NCBI GenBank assembly: GCA_030447505.1
Contig: JAUJOT010000008.1
Span: forward strand, 1 to 64,000
Length of the DNA stretch: 64,000 nucleotides
Direction: 5' to 3'
From: Solirubrobacteraceae bacterium
GTDB taxonomy: Bacteria; Actinomycetota; Thermoleophilia; Solirubrobacterales; Solirubrobacteraceae
The notes beneath the pieces were generated by a model. It ran no database searches and was not told where the DNA came from. It saw nothing but the letters and a program-made list of their open reading frames with translations. Made by a program: the position numbers and the translations under genes. How positions within the stretch are numbered: position 1 is the stretch's first letter; every line of letters starts with the position of its first letter. This document shows positions 48,292-59,540 of the stretch, piece by piece.

Positions 48292-48297
48292 TACCCT
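48292..48297 (+). promoter_or_regulatory. Putative -10 box in the map-rpmJ gap
   Basis: TACCCT, 67 nt before rpmJ. The same 83-bp gap holds CAGGAC and GTCCTG able to form a small hairpin before rpmJ. infA, often found here, is absent. Confidence 0.3.
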
Positions 48298-48364
48298 CAT
48301 TGGTCGCGCCTGCGCCAGGACGCATGTCCTGCGCGCGTTTCCTCACGTCTGCAAGAAGGGGCTC

Positions 48365-48478
48365 ATGAAGGTACGACCGTCGGTGAAGCCGATGTGCGAA
48401 AAGTGCAAGATCATCCGTCGCCACGGCGCCGTCCTGGTGATCTGCTCCAATCCGCGTCACAAGCAGCGTCAGGGGTAG
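48365..48478 (+). CDS. rpmJ: 50S ribosomal protein L36
   Basis: A 37-aa L36: [37 protein letters not shown]. The zinc ligands C11, C14, C27 and H32 are present (C+ form). It is 2 bp before rpsM. Confidence 0.95.
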   Translation: MKVRPSVKPMCEKCKIIRRHGAVLVICSNPRHKQRQG

Positions 48479-48480
48479 GG

Positions 48481-48861
48481 ATGGCTCGGATAGCCGGCAT
48501 CAACATCCCCTTGAACAAGCGCGCCGAGATCGGCCTGACGTACATCTACGGCGTCGGGCGGCCGACCGCCAACGAGATCCTGCGCAAGACGAGCATCGAG
48601 CCCGACCGCAAGGTCCGCGACCTCACCGAGGACGAGGTGTCCCGGCTGCGCGAGGCGATCGACGACCTCACCGTCGAGGGCGACCTGCGCCGCGAGCGCT
48701 CACAGAACATCAAGCGCCTGATGGAGATCGGGTGCTACCGCGGCCTGCGTCATCGCCGCAACCTGCCCGTTCGGGGGCAGAACACGAAGACGAACGCCCG
48801 CACGCGCAAAGGGCCGAAGCGCATGCAGGTTGCCGGCAAGAAGAAGGCCACGAAGAAATAG
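48481..48861 (+). CDS. rpsM: 30S ribosomal protein S13
   Basis: A 126-aa S13 of the head, contacting P-site tRNA and intersubunit bridges. [32 protein letters not shown], then [20 protein letters not shown] and a Lys-rich C-terminus reaching the decoding region. Start right after rpmJ. Confidence 0.97.
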   Translation: MARIAGINIPLNKRAEIGLTYIYGVGRPTANEILRKTSIEPDRKVRDLTEDEVSRLREAIDDLTVEGDLRRERSQNIKRLMEIGCYRGLRHRRNLPVRGQNTKTNARTRKGPKRMQVAGKKKATKK

Positions 48862-48873
48862 AGGACATCCCCG

Positions 48874-49269
48874 TTGCCTGCACCCAAGCGACCCCAGCGT
48901 GGCCGACGCAAGCCGAAGAAGAACATCCCGATCGGCCAAGCCCACATCAAGACCTCCTTCAACAACACGATCGTCTCGCTGTCCGACAAGGACGGCAACG
49001 TGATCGCGTGGGAGTCCGCCGGCGGTGCCGGCTTCAAGGGTTCGCGCAAGTCGACGCCGTTCGCCGCTCAGGTCACCGCCGACGCCGCTGCACGCAAGGG
49101 CATCGACCAGGGCCTGCAGAAGGTCGAGGTCTTCGTCAAGGGCCCCGGCTCGGGCCGCGAGACCGCGATCCGCTCGCTGCAGGCCGCCGGGCTCGAGGTC
49201 ACCGGCGTCCGCGACGTCACTCCACAGGCACACAACGGCTGCCGCCCCCGCAAGCGGCGAAGGGTCTGA
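48874..49269 (+). CDS. rpsK: 30S ribosomal protein S11
   Basis: A 131-aa S11 of the platform. TTG start with GAGGA upstream. [56 protein letters not shown] and the C-terminal [12 protein letters not shown] are the family signature. Confidence 0.97.
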   Translation: MPAPKRPQRGRRKPKKNIPIGQAHIKTSFNNTIVSLSDKDGNVIAWESAGGAGFKGSRKSTPFAAQVTADAAARKGIDQGLQKVEVFVKGPGSGRETAIRSLQAAGLEVTGVRDVTPQAHNGCRPRKRRRV

Positions 49270-49276
49270 TCACCGC

Positions 49277-49897
49277 ATGGCACGCGATTCATCTCCCCAG
49301 TGCAAGCAGTGCCGCCGGGAGGGGCAGAAGCTCTTCCTCAAGGGCGAGCGCTGCCTGACCGACAAGTGCGGCGTCGAGCGCCGCGCGTACCCGCCCGGCG
49401 ATCACGGGCGCGGGCGCCAGAAGCAGTCGGAGTACCGCGTCCAGCTGCGCGAGAAGCAGAAGGCGCGTCGCTACTACGGCGTACTCGAAAAGCAGTTCCG
49501 CATCTACTACGACAAGGCCTCGCGGCAGGACGGCATCACAGGGGAGAACCTGCTGTCGATCCTCGAGTCGCGGCTGGACAACGTCCTCGTGCGCCTCGGA
49601 TTCGCCGGCTCGCGCCGCCAGGCGCGCCAGTTCATCCGCCACGGGCACTGGACGGTCAACGGTCGCCGCGTCGACATCCCGAGCTTTCAGGTGAGCGAGG
49701 GCGACGTCATCGCGGTCAAGGCCGGTACGCCCGTCGAGCCCCTCATTCGCGACGCCACCGAGATGACGGCCCAGGTTCCCGCGTGGCTGCAGGCCGACCA
49801 TGACTCCCTGACCGCAAAGGTGCTGCGCAAGCCCGAGCGCAGGGAGATCGCTGCTCCGGTGCAGGAGCAGCTCATCGTCGAGCTGTACTCGAAGTAA
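49277..49897 (+). CDS. rpsD: 30S ribosomal protein S4, zinc-binding form
   Basis: A 206-aa S4, an assembly initiator. N-terminal Cys set (CKQC ... CLTDKC, residues 9-12 and about 26-31) binds zinc. The S4 RNA-binding domain ESRLDNVLVRLGFAGSRRQA, ARQFIRHGHWTVNGRRVDIP is intact. Followed by an 87-bp gap to rpoA. Confidence 0.97.
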   Translation: MARDSSPQCKQCRREGQKLFLKGERCLTDKCGVERRAYPPGDHGRGRQKQSEYRVQLREKQKARRYYGVLEKQFRIYYDKASRQDGITGENLLSILESRLDNVLVRLGFAGSRRQARQFIRHGHWTVNGRRVDIPSFQVSEGDVIAVKAGTPVEPLIRDATEMTAQVPAWLQADHDSLTAKVLRKPERREIAAPVQEQLIVELYSK

Positions 49898-49984
49898 CCA
49901 TCCCTTTCCACAGCTTTGCGCTCGTGCGCGCAGGGATCGCAGCGCGCAGCCGCCCACAAGTGACACCCCGACGTTAGGACCCTG

Positions 49985-50968
49985 ATGCTCGACTTCCAAG
50001 TCCCCCGGATCACCAGTGAGACGGTCGAGGAGAACCGCGGCTCGTTCACGATCGAGCCGCTCGACCGTGGTTTCGGCTACACGTTCGGCAACTCGCTGCG
50101 GCGCGTGCTGCTGAGCTCGCTCGCCGGCGCCGCCGTCACGAGCGTGCGTATCGAGGGGGTCGCGCACGAGTTCTCGACGATCAAGGGCGTCAAGGAGGAC
50201 GTGACCGACATCGTCCTCAACCTGAAGGGCATCGTCTGCCGGATGCATTCCGACGCCACCGAGGTCGAGGCCCCGCTCGTCGTCAGCGGTCCCGGCGAGA
50301 TCACCGCGCGTGACATCGACCTGCCCTCGGGCGTCGAGGTGCTCAACCCCGACGTGCACATCGCCACGCTCGAGAAGAAGACCAAGCTGGAGCTGTACCT
50401 CACGGTCGGCCGTGGCCGTGGCTACCGCCAGTCGGAGGACAACAAGTCCCCCGACCAGCCGATCGGCGTCATCCCGATCGACTCGATCTTCTCGCCGGTG
50501 CGGCGCGTCGCCTACGGCGTCGAACCCGCCCGCGTCGGACAGCGCACCGACTACGACAAGCTCACGCTCGACATCGAGACCGATGGGTCGATCGACCCGC
50601 AGGCCGCGCTGCGCGAGGCGGCCGAGATCCTCATCGCCCAGCTGGCGATCTTCACCGACGCCGACCGCATCGAGGAGCTGCGCGCCGGTCCCGGCGGGCA
50701 GCTCGAGGGTTCCAACGGCCACGGAACGCTCGCGGGCGCCGTCGGCGGCGGCGCCTCGACCGGGCCGATGCACGACATCCTGATCGAGGAGCTCGAACTC
50801 GGCGTGCGGTCCTACAACTGCCTCAAGCGCGCCGGCATCCAGACCGTCGGCGACCTCATCTCGAAGTCCGAGGGCGAGCTCAACGCGATCCCGAACTTCG
50901 GCAAGAAGTCGATCGACGAGGTCATCGAGACCCTGCACAACCGGGGCCTCGATCTGCGGGCCGACTGA
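49985..50968 (+). CDS. rpoA: RNA polymerase alpha subunit
   Basis: A 327-aa alpha subunit. The N-terminal dimerisation domain (EPLDRGFGYTFGNSLRRVLL) scaffolds beta and beta'. A Gly/Ser-rich linker (about 235-255) leads to the C-terminal domain that binds UP DNA and activators (LELGVRSYNCLKRAGIQTVG, FGKKSIDEVIETLHNRGLDL). Length is normal. Confidence 0.97.
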   Translation: MLDFQVPRITSETVEENRGSFTIEPLDRGFGYTFGNSLRRVLLSSLAGAAVTSVRIEGVAHEFSTIKGVKEDVTDIVLNLKGIVCRMHSDATEVEAPLVVSGPGEITARDIDLPSGVEVLNPDVHIATLEKKTKLELYLTVGRGRGYRQSEDNKSPDQPIGVIPIDSIFSPVRRVAYGVEPARVGQRTDYDKLTLDIETDGSIDPQAALREAAEILIAQLAIFTDADRIEELRAGPGGQLEGSNGHGTLAGAVGGGASTGPMHDILIEELELGVRSYNCLKRAGIQTVGDLISKSEGELNAIPNFGKKSIDEVIETLHNRGLDLRAD

Positions 50969-50970
50969 AC

Positions 50971-50976
50971 TACACT
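50971..50976 (+). promoter_or_regulatory. Putative -10 box for rplQ
   Basis: TACACT right after the rpoA stop, 12 nt from the rplQ ATG; followed by C as at secY-type boxes in the window. Confidence 0.3.
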
Positions 50977-50988
50977 CCTGATCCGCTC

Positions 50989-51342
50989 ATGCGCCACCAG
51001 AGGACACGCAACAAGCTCAGCCGCGACTCGGCCCATCGCAAGGCGCTGCTCATGAACCTCTGCAAGGAGGTCATCGAGCATCAGCGGATCAAGACGTCGG
51101 CGGCCAAGGCGAAGGCCGTCAAGCCGGAGCTCGAGAAGCTGATCACGCTCGCCAAGCGCGGCGATCTGCATGCGCGGCGCCAGGCGCTCTCGACGCTCGG
51201 CCAGGACAAGTTCGTCGTGCACACGCTGTTCGCCGAGGTCGCTCCGCGGTACGCGGGGCGGTCTGGCGGCTACACCCGGATCCTGAAGCTGGGCCCTCGG
51301 CGGTCGGATTCGACCGAGATGGTCTACCTCGAGCTGGTCTGA
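50989..51342 (+). CDS. rplQ: 50S ribosomal protein L17
   Basis: A 117-aa L17. It starts MRHQRTRNKLSRDSAHRKAL and covers EVIEHQRIKTSAAKAKAVKP, GGYTRILKLGPRRSDSTEMV. It closes the alpha operon part of the cluster. Confidence 0.96.
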   Translation: MRHQRTRNKLSRDSAHRKALLMNLCKEVIEHQRIKTSAAKAKAVKPELEKLITLAKRGDLHARRQALSTLGQDKFVVHTLFAEVAPRYAGRSGGYTRILKLGPRRSDSTEMVYLELV

Positions 51343-51730
51343 GCGCTGGTCCGTCGCTTTCGGCGCTTGTGGCGGCGTCTTCCGGGTTGTCGGTATCGAC
51401 TCCCGGAAGAACACGTGTGACCGCCCGTAGGGCGTGCGCTGTTCAGTAGCCGCCAGACTCTTCCGGGAGCCGATCCCGCGCCCGGAAGACGCCGAGTGGC
51501 GTGTCTCGTGCGACGGATGCCGCCGGCAACCGGTGTGTCGAATGGTCGTCGCGGAACGACGGCGATTCGACAGACCCCCTCGGCCGCACCTTCGTGGCAC
51601 CCGTGCAGCGCTGAGCACTGCATAGCTGCCACGCACGTCGACGACACGAACCTCCTTCATCGCTGCCGTTCACGAGCGCGGGCGCCCGCGCTCGCGACCG
51701 GCTTCACCGCGACGCCATAGCCTCTCCCAC
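51343..51730. other. Structured intergenic region between rplQ and truA
   Basis: 388 bp without a supported gene but with several inverted repeats. TCTTCCGGG/CCCGGAAGA pairs occur twice (51378-51386 with 51402-51410; 51459-51467 with 51481-51489). The outermost arms extend to 13 bp (GGCGTCTTCCGGG 51374-51386 with 51481-51493). TGTCGAAT (51536-51543) and ATTCGACA (51565-51572) enclose GTCGT/ACGAC. A 22-bp perfect palindrome (51673-51694) lies near truA. There is no T tract for a classic terminator. Confidence 0.6.
51718..51723 (+). promoter_or_regulatory. Putative -10 box for truA
   Basis: TAGCCT followed by C; the GTG of truA begins 7 nt later, which would give a leaderless transcript. Confidence 0.35.
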
Positions 51731-52450
51731 GTGACAAGCCGCATGCTGCTCGAGTACGACGGGACGCAGTTCGCGGGCTGGGCTCGGCAGCCCGGGCAGC
51801 GGACCGTGCAGGAGGAGGTCGAGAAGGCTCTTTCGGCGATCCTGCGCGAGGAGGTGCCGTTGGTCGTGGCCGGGCGCACCGATCGCGGCGTACATGCGTG
51901 GGGGCAGGTGTGCTCCTATGAGCATGAGGCGGTCGACCCACAGCGGCTCAACGCACTGCTGCCGCGTGACGTCGCGGTGCTGGACTGCAATCCCGCGCCG
52001 GACGGCTTCAGCGCGCGCCACGACGCGATCTCGCGCACGTACTGCTATCGCGTCCTGCACCGGCGCACGCGCTCGGTGTGGCACGAGAACCGCGCGCTGT
52101 GGCATGGCTGGGACCTGGACCTCGTCGCGCTGCACGCCTGCGCGCAGGCGCTCGTCGGCAGCCACGACTTCACCGCGTTCACGCCCAGCGACACCTACCA
52201 CAGGCGCTTCGAGCGCGAGGTGCTCGCCGCCGAGTGGCGCACGGACGGCGACCTGCTCGAGTTCTGGATCACGGCCGACACGTTCATGCGGCTGATGAAC
52301 CGCATCCTCGTCGGGACGGTGCTCGAGGTCGCGGCGGGGCGCCGCACGCTCGAGGACTTCGTCGCGCTGCTGCAGGGCGCGCCGCGCAGCCAGGCGGGTC
52401 AGACGGCGCCGCCGCACGGGCTCGCGCTGGCCCGCGTCGGCTACGCCTGA
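51731..52450 (+). CDS. truA: tRNA pseudouridine(38-40) synthase TruA
   Basis: A 239-aa enzyme making pseudouridine in the anticodon arm. Catalytic Asp in AGRTDRGVHAWGQV. LLEYDGTQFAGWARQPGQRT at the N-terminus and SRTYCYRVLHRR, FMRLMNRILVGTVLEVAAGR further on match the family. GTG start at 51731; a GTG-proximal ATG eleven nt later is in frame too. Confidence 0.94.
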   Translation: MTSRMLLEYDGTQFAGWARQPGQRTVQEEVEKALSAILREEVPLVVAGRTDRGVHAWGQVCSYEHEAVDPQRLNALLPRDVAVLDCNPAPDGFSARHDAISRTYCYRVLHRRTRSVWHENRALWHGWDLDLVALHACAQALVGSHDFTAFTPSDTYHRRFEREVLAAEWRTDGDLLEFWITADTFMRLMNRILVGTVLEVAAGRRTLEDFVALLQGAPRSQAGQTAPPHGLALARVGYA

Positions 52451-52459
52451 ACCCCTGAC

Positions 52460-52465
52460 TATCCT
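52460..52465 (+). promoter_or_regulatory. Putative -10 box for surE
   Basis: TATCCT followed by C between the truA stop and surE, 11 nt from the ATG at 52477. Confidence 0.35.
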
Positions 52466-52476
52466 CGGTGACCGCC

Positions 52477-55346
<2,870 letters not shown>

Positions 55347-55361
55347 CGCAACCCCCAGGCC

Positions 55362-56618
55362 CTATCGGCCACGCACCCGCGGCACCGTTCCCCCGGCGTC
55401 GGGCGCGTCCGGCCCAGCGCTGCTGAGGCGCGCTATCGCGGCAGCGATGCGGTCCTCGCGCGACTTGGCCGCGTTCGTGTTCGCGCGGTTGAACATCAGC
55501 GCAAAGCCGAGGTCGCGGCCGCCGGCGGTGCGGCAGTAGCCCGCCAGTGCGCTGACGCCGCGCAGCGTGCCGGTCTTCACCTGGCATCTGCGCGCCGCCG
55601 CGCTGCGGCGCATGCGCGCCTTGACGGTGCCGGTCGCGCCCGTCACCGCCAGCGAGGCACGGAAGCTCGAGGCGATGTCCTGGTTGTGCATCCGCTCGAG
55701 CAGGCGGACGACCTGGCGTGGCGTCGCGCGGTTGGAGCGCGACAGTCCCGAGCCGTCGACGACGCGCGGGCGCACGCCGAAGTCGTCGAGTGTGTCGCGC
55801 ACGACGTCGGCGCCGGCGGCCGTGGTCCCGCTGTCGCGATAGCGGGCGCCGAGCTCCTTGAAGAGCATCTCGGCGGCGAAGTTGTTCGACGGTGCGTTGA
55901 TGAAGCGCGCAAGCTCGCGCAGCGGCATCGACGGGACCGAAGCGAACGTCTTCGCGCCCTCCGGCGCGGTCCCGGCACGACTCCTGCCCCTGACCGCGAC
56001 GCCGGCGGCTCGCAGTCGAGCGGCAAAGCGCGCGGCGGCGAAGCGTCCGGCGTCGAACCGCGCACGTCCGCGGAAGATCCCGCGGTCGTAGGCGAGCGCG
56101 CTCAGCACGCCGCCGAGGTCGAAGTCGTACCCGCTGCAGCAGCCGGCGCGGCGGGCGTCGTACGCGCTCTCGTCGCCGATGATCGCACCCTCGATGCGGC
56201 GGATTCCCGCGACGAGCACCGCTCGCGCGAGCAACGTGGCCGACGCTTCGCCGAAGAAGGGGTCGCCGCCGCCGACGAGCACGAGATCGCCGCGCAGGAC
56301 GCCGCCCGGCTCGACGATCGCGGCCGGCGCCGCGACGGCGTTCGTCTGCAGCGTCGCCAACGGGCCCATCCGCAGCAGCGCACTCGACGTCGTGAAGAGC
56401 TTCTCGACCGAGGCGGGGATGCGGACGACGTTCTCGCGCAGGGCGAAGAGCTCTTCGCCGCTGTCCATGTCGCGCACGTAGGCGCCCGAGCTCGAGGGCG
56501 CCAGGCGCATCTCGCGCGCGAGCTTCTTCTTGAGGTCGGACTCGTCGTAGCCGGCCGCAGGCGTGGCGCCTGCGAGCGTCGCGAGAAGCGCGAGCAGCGT
56601 TGCGAAGACGCGTTGCAT
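55362..56618 (-). CDS. dacB: D-alanyl-D-alanine carboxypeptidase/endopeptidase (PBP4 type)
   Basis: A 418-aa class C penicillin-binding protein trimming peptidoglycan stem peptides. Signal peptide MQRVFATLLALLATLAGATP, SxxK in IPASVEKLFT, SxN in APSNNFAAEM, KTG in CQVKTGTLRGVS. The long insert between SxxK and SxN matches the PBP4 family. I chose ATG 56618 at the signal peptide; an upstream in-frame ATG (56687) is less likely. It is convergent with ligA, 15 bp away. Confidence 0.92.
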   Translation of the reverse strand: MQRVFATLLALLATLAGATPAAGYDESDLKKKLAREMRLAPSSSGAYVRDMDSGEELFALRENVVRIPASVEKLFTTSSALLRMGPLATLQTNAVAAPAAIVEPGGVLRGDLVLVGGGDPFFGEASATLLARAVLVAGIRRIEGAIIGDESAYDARRAGCCSGYDFDLGGVLSALAYDRGIFRGRARFDAGRFAAARFAARLRAAGVAVRGRSRAGTAPEGAKTFASVPSMPLRELARFINAPSNNFAAEMLFKELGARYRDSGTTAAGADVVRDTLDDFGVRPRVVDGSGLSRSNRATPRQVVRLLERMHNQDIASSFRASLAVTGATGTVKARMRRSAAARRCQVKTGTLRGVSALAGYCRTAGGRDLGFALMFNRANTNAAKSREDRIAAAIARLSSAGPDAPDAGGTVPRVRGR

Positions 56619-56772
56619 CGTCGATAGACAACAACACCGGCCGCTCGAAGGTGCGCAGACAGACGAGCAACCCCGACCCGGGCGCACTCGAGATGGCCGG
56701 CTTCAGTCGGTCACGAGCGCAGCTGAGCTTCGGCTCCGGCGCTTGCGCGGCGCGGCCGCCCCCGCAACGTCG

Positions 56773-56796
56773 CGCGCCCGCGAGCTCGCGGGCGCG
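56773..56796. terminator. 24-bp perfect palindrome between dacB and the small HTH gene
   Basis: CGCGCCCGCGAG (56773-56784) and its inverse CTCGCGGGCGCG (56785-56796) form a full palindrome with no spacer. On the minus strand it lies 24 nt beyond the stop of the HTH gene and upstream of dacB, so it may terminate or regulate. No T tract follows. Confidence 0.4.
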
Positions 56797-56820
56797 GCGT
56801 GCATCGGTCCGTGACGAGGC

Positions 56821-56994
56821 TCAGAGCTTGACGGGCTCGGCGCGCTGCTCGGCGTCGAGGCTCGTGAGGAAGAGCGTCTTGTCAATCCTGCCCTGGAAGA
56901 TCGGTACCCCCAGTTCCATGCACTTGGAGATCACGTCGCGGCGGTCGAGACCTGCTTCGCGAGCGAGTTCCGTGGGGGTGAGGTGATTGGGCAT
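56821..56994 (-). CDS. Small helix-turn-helix protein
   Basis: A 57-aa protein: MPNHLTPTELAREAGLDRRD, VISKCMELGVPIFQGRIDKT, LFLTSLDAEQRAEPVKL. The ribosome-binding site AGGAGGG lies about 10 nt upstream. Residues 6-35 look like a helix-turn-helix of the MerR/excisionase or IF2-N type, with the strand FQGRIDKTLF as a wing. Such tiny proteins may bind DNA or RNA. Compact, well-initiated and free of low complexity, it is likely real. No named family is assigned. Confidence 0.65.
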   Translation of the reverse strand: MPNHLTPTELAREAGLDRRDVISKCMELGVPIFQGRIDKTLFLTSLDAEQRAEPVKL

Positions 56995-57071
56995 CGGCAG
57001 AGACCCTCCTGGTGTGGTTTAGAGCACACGTGTCTTGTACCACCCCGGGTGGACGGGCTCAACGCGAATCG

Positions 57072-57851
57072 TCAGATCGGATTGGGAACGTCAACGAATC
57101 GATGCCGAATATCGAAGCGTTCTGCCAGCAGGTCGCCGACTCTGCGGACGCCGAACGTCTCCGTCGCGTAGTGGCCGGCGGCGACGAAATGGATGCCGTC
57201 CTCCTGGGCCTGGGCCATGACTCGCTCGACGGGCTCGCCCGTCAGAAACGCGTCGTGGCCGGCTGAGACCGCGTCCGCGAGGTAGCCCGAGCCGCCGCCG
57301 GAGACGATCCCGATCATGCGAACCTGCGCGGGCCCGGCGAGAAACGCCAGCGGCTCGCGGCCGGTCAGCCGCCCGACGCGCTCGACGAGCTCGGCGGCCG
57401 TGATGCCGTCGCCGTCGAAGCGCGCGGCGACCCCGATCGGCGAACCGCGATGCAACGCGAAGGGCTCCTGCGAAGAGCAGCCCAAGCCGGCCGCGATCAG
57501 CGCGTTGTTGCCGACCGCGGGATGGGCGTCGAGCGGCAGGTGATAGGCGGCGAGCGCCATGTCGTGCTCGAAGAGCAGCTGCAGGCGCCGCTTGGACGAC
57601 GCCGTGAGCGCCAACGGCGCGGCGTTCCAGAACAGCCCGTGGTGGACGAGGACGAGGTCGCCGTCATGCTCGGCCGCGCGCTCGAACAGCTCGGCGCTGG
57701 CCGACACGCCGGTGACGACGGTTTGCACCCGCTCGGGGCCGGGCACCTGCAGTCCGTTGGGTCCGTAGTCCTGAAACGACGCGGGCGACAGGAGCTCCTC
57801 GAGGTAGGCGATGATGTTGTCGAGCACGCCCGCGAACGCTACAGTTGCCAC
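57072..57851 (-). CDS. Nif3-like dinuclear metal centre protein (GTP cyclohydrolase I type 2 family)
   Basis: A 259-aa protein. VHHGLFW and AYHLPLDAH give the first His/Asp ligands, and FVAAGHYATETFGV the C-terminal His and Glu, as in the hexameric Nif3/YbgI family; biochemical role uncertain. It starts with GTG 57851 (VATVAFAGVLDNIIAYLEEL); a GTG at 57827 would also fit. A long antisense frame upstream is a shadow of the sigma gene. It is divergent from the sigma-factor gene, 75 bp away. Confidence 0.87.
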   Translation of the reverse strand: MATVAFAGVLDNIIAYLEELLSPASFQDYGPNGLQVPGPERVQTVVTGVSASAELFERAAEHDGDLVLVHHGLFWNAAPLALTASSKRRLQLLFEHDMALAAYHLPLDAHPAVGNNALIAAGLGCSSQEPFALHRGSPIGVAARFDGDGITAAELVERVGRLTGREPLAFLAGPAQVRMIGIVSGGGSGYLADAVSAGHDAFLTGEPVERVMAQAQEDGIHFVAAGHYATETFGVRRVGDLLAERFDIRHRFVDVPNPI

Positions 57852-57926
57852 GGCTGTCGAAGAACCCGGGCGACGCAGGACGCGGACCCCGGCAGTCGTG
57901 GACCACGGAATGGAACAGGGGACTTC

Positions 57927-59540
57927 ATGTCGGCCTTGGCAGTCGTAACCAGGCCAACGGATGGCGACACGGACGATCGCGAGCTCGTCGCACGCGTGCG
58001 CGCCGGCGACGACCGGGGCTTCGAGCTGCTCTTCGGGCGCTACCAGCCGCGGATCGCCGCCTACGTGCGCGCAATGGTCCGCGACCACGGCCGTGCCGAG
58101 GACATCACGCAGGAGGTCTTCATCTCGGCCCTGCGGCGGATGCGCGCGGAGACCGAGCGCGAGATCGTCTTCAAGCCCTGGATCTTCGAGATCGCGAAGA
58201 ACAAGTGCATCGACGCGTTTCGCCGCACACGCAACGCGAGCGAGGTCTCCTTCGACGCGCGCGACGCGATCGGCGCCGACGAGCACGGGCGGCTCGCCGA
58301 GCCTGGTGCGACGCCGGACTCCGCGGTCGAGGGCAAGATCGCGATCGACAACCTGTGCGGCGCGTTCGTCGGCCTCTCGTCGGTGCACCACGACATCCTC
58401 GTGCTGCGCGAGCTCGAGGGGCTGTCCTACCGCGAGATCGGCGATCGCCTCGGCATGAGCAGGGCGGCCGTCGAGAGCACGCTGTTTCGCGCTCGCAAGC
58501 GGCTGACCGAGGAGTACGAGGAGATCGTCAGCGGCGAGCGCTGCCTGCGCGTGCAGCGGATCGTCGATGCCTCCGGCGGGCGCGCCGCGGGGCGGCGCGA
58601 CCAGCGCCGCATGGGTCGTCACCTCGCGTACTGCCAGCCCTGCCGGCGCTACGCGGGCCGGGCCGGCATCGCTCTGGAAACGGTTGCGCGGCCGGCCGCA
58701 GGGGCGGCGCGGATCGCCGCGTTCCTGCCGCTGCCGGCGTTCCTGCGCCGGCGCTGGGGCGGCGACGATGGGGCCCCGCTGCTCGGTCACGGCGGCTCGC
58801 TGAGCCAGTGGTCGGCGAACGTCGCCACCGTCGTCGATCCCGCGGTCGCGTCGAGCTGGGCGAAGGCCGTCGCGGCGGCGGCGACCGTGGCGGTCGCCGG
58901 GATGGGCGCGGGCGCGGCATTCACCGATCGCGCGCCGCTTGACCCGTTCGGCGCGTCGCAGGCCCAGCTGAAGCAGTCCGCCTCCCGGCCGCCGGGGGGC
59001 CAGGTCGATGCACTCGCGGCGAGCGGGGCGGCGAAGCGCGGCGCGCAGGGCACGCAGTCTGTGCGCGTCGGGCGGCCGGTGCAGCCTCGCGCCGCGCAGC
59101 CGGCGCCCGTCGGTCGTCGCCGGGGCCGGATGCCGGCCGCGCCCGGCGGCAGCCCGTCGCAGCCCGCCAGCCAGTCGGATCGCCCGTTCGGCTCGGACTC
59201 GGGGTTGCCGACGGTCTTCGGGGGCGCAGTTGCGAGCGGAGCCCAGCGTGCGCTCGAGCCGGAGCGCCCCGCGGAGCGCGTGCTCGACACGGTCGTCCGG
59301 GCGCCGGGCGAGCCCGACGCCGCCGGCAGCAGGCCGATCGGCACGACAACGCCCGACCCGTCGCAGCTGTCGCACGGCAGCGAGGCTCCCGCCACCGGCA
59401 CCGTCGTCGACGAGGCCATGACGGGGACGCCAGACCCGGCCGCCGCGGACGCGAGCGCAGCCACGATCCAGGCCGGCGTCTCGTCCGCGATGTCCGGCGT
59501 GGTCGCCGCCAAGACGACGACACTGAACAGCCTCGGTTGA
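57927..59540 (+). CDS. ECF sigma factor fused to zinc-finger, TM segment and extracytoplasmic tail
   Basis: A 537-aa protein. Sigma2 (about 20-100: GFELLFGRYQPRIAAYVRAM, DHGRAEDITQEVFISALRRM, WIFEIAKNKCIDAFRR) and sigma4 (about 140-195: LVLRELEGLSYREIGDRLGM, SRAAVESTLFRARKRL) are intact. After them comes HLAYCQPC (H232-x3-C236-x2-C239), as in zinc-binding anti-sigma domains, then a hydrophobic helix (about 312-332) and about 200 residues rich in Pro, Ala, Ser and Gly. ECF factors are normally about 180-220 aa with a separate anti-sigma. Here the regulator seems to be in cis, which would hold the sigma factor at the membrane. Its trigger is unknown; regulated proteolysis is one possibility. 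Confidence 0.85.
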   Translation: MSALAVVTRPTDGDTDDRELVARVRAGDDRGFELLFGRYQPRIAAYVRAMVRDHGRAEDITQEVFISALRRMRAETEREIVFKPWIFEIAKNKCIDAFRRTRNASEVSFDARDAIGADEHGRLAEPGATPDSAVEGKIAIDNLCGAFVGLSSVHHDILVLRELEGLSYREIGDRLGMSRAAVESTLFRARKRLTEEYEEIVSGERCLRVQRIVDASGGRAAGRRDQRRMGRHLAYCQPCRRYAGRAGIALETVARPAAGAARIAAFLPLPAFLRRRWGGDDGAPLLGHGGSLSQWSANVATVVDPAVASSWAKAVAAAATVAVAGMGAGAAFTDRAPLDPFGASQAQLKQSASRPPGGQVDALAASGAAKRGAQGTQSVRVGRPVQPRAAQPAPVGRRRGRMPAAPGGSPSQPASQSDRPFGSDSGLPTVFGGAVASGAQRALEPERPAERVLDTVVRAPGEPDAAGSRPIGTTTPDPSQLSHGSEAPATGTVVDEAMTGTPDPAAADASAATIQAGVSSAMSGVVAAKTTTLNSLG

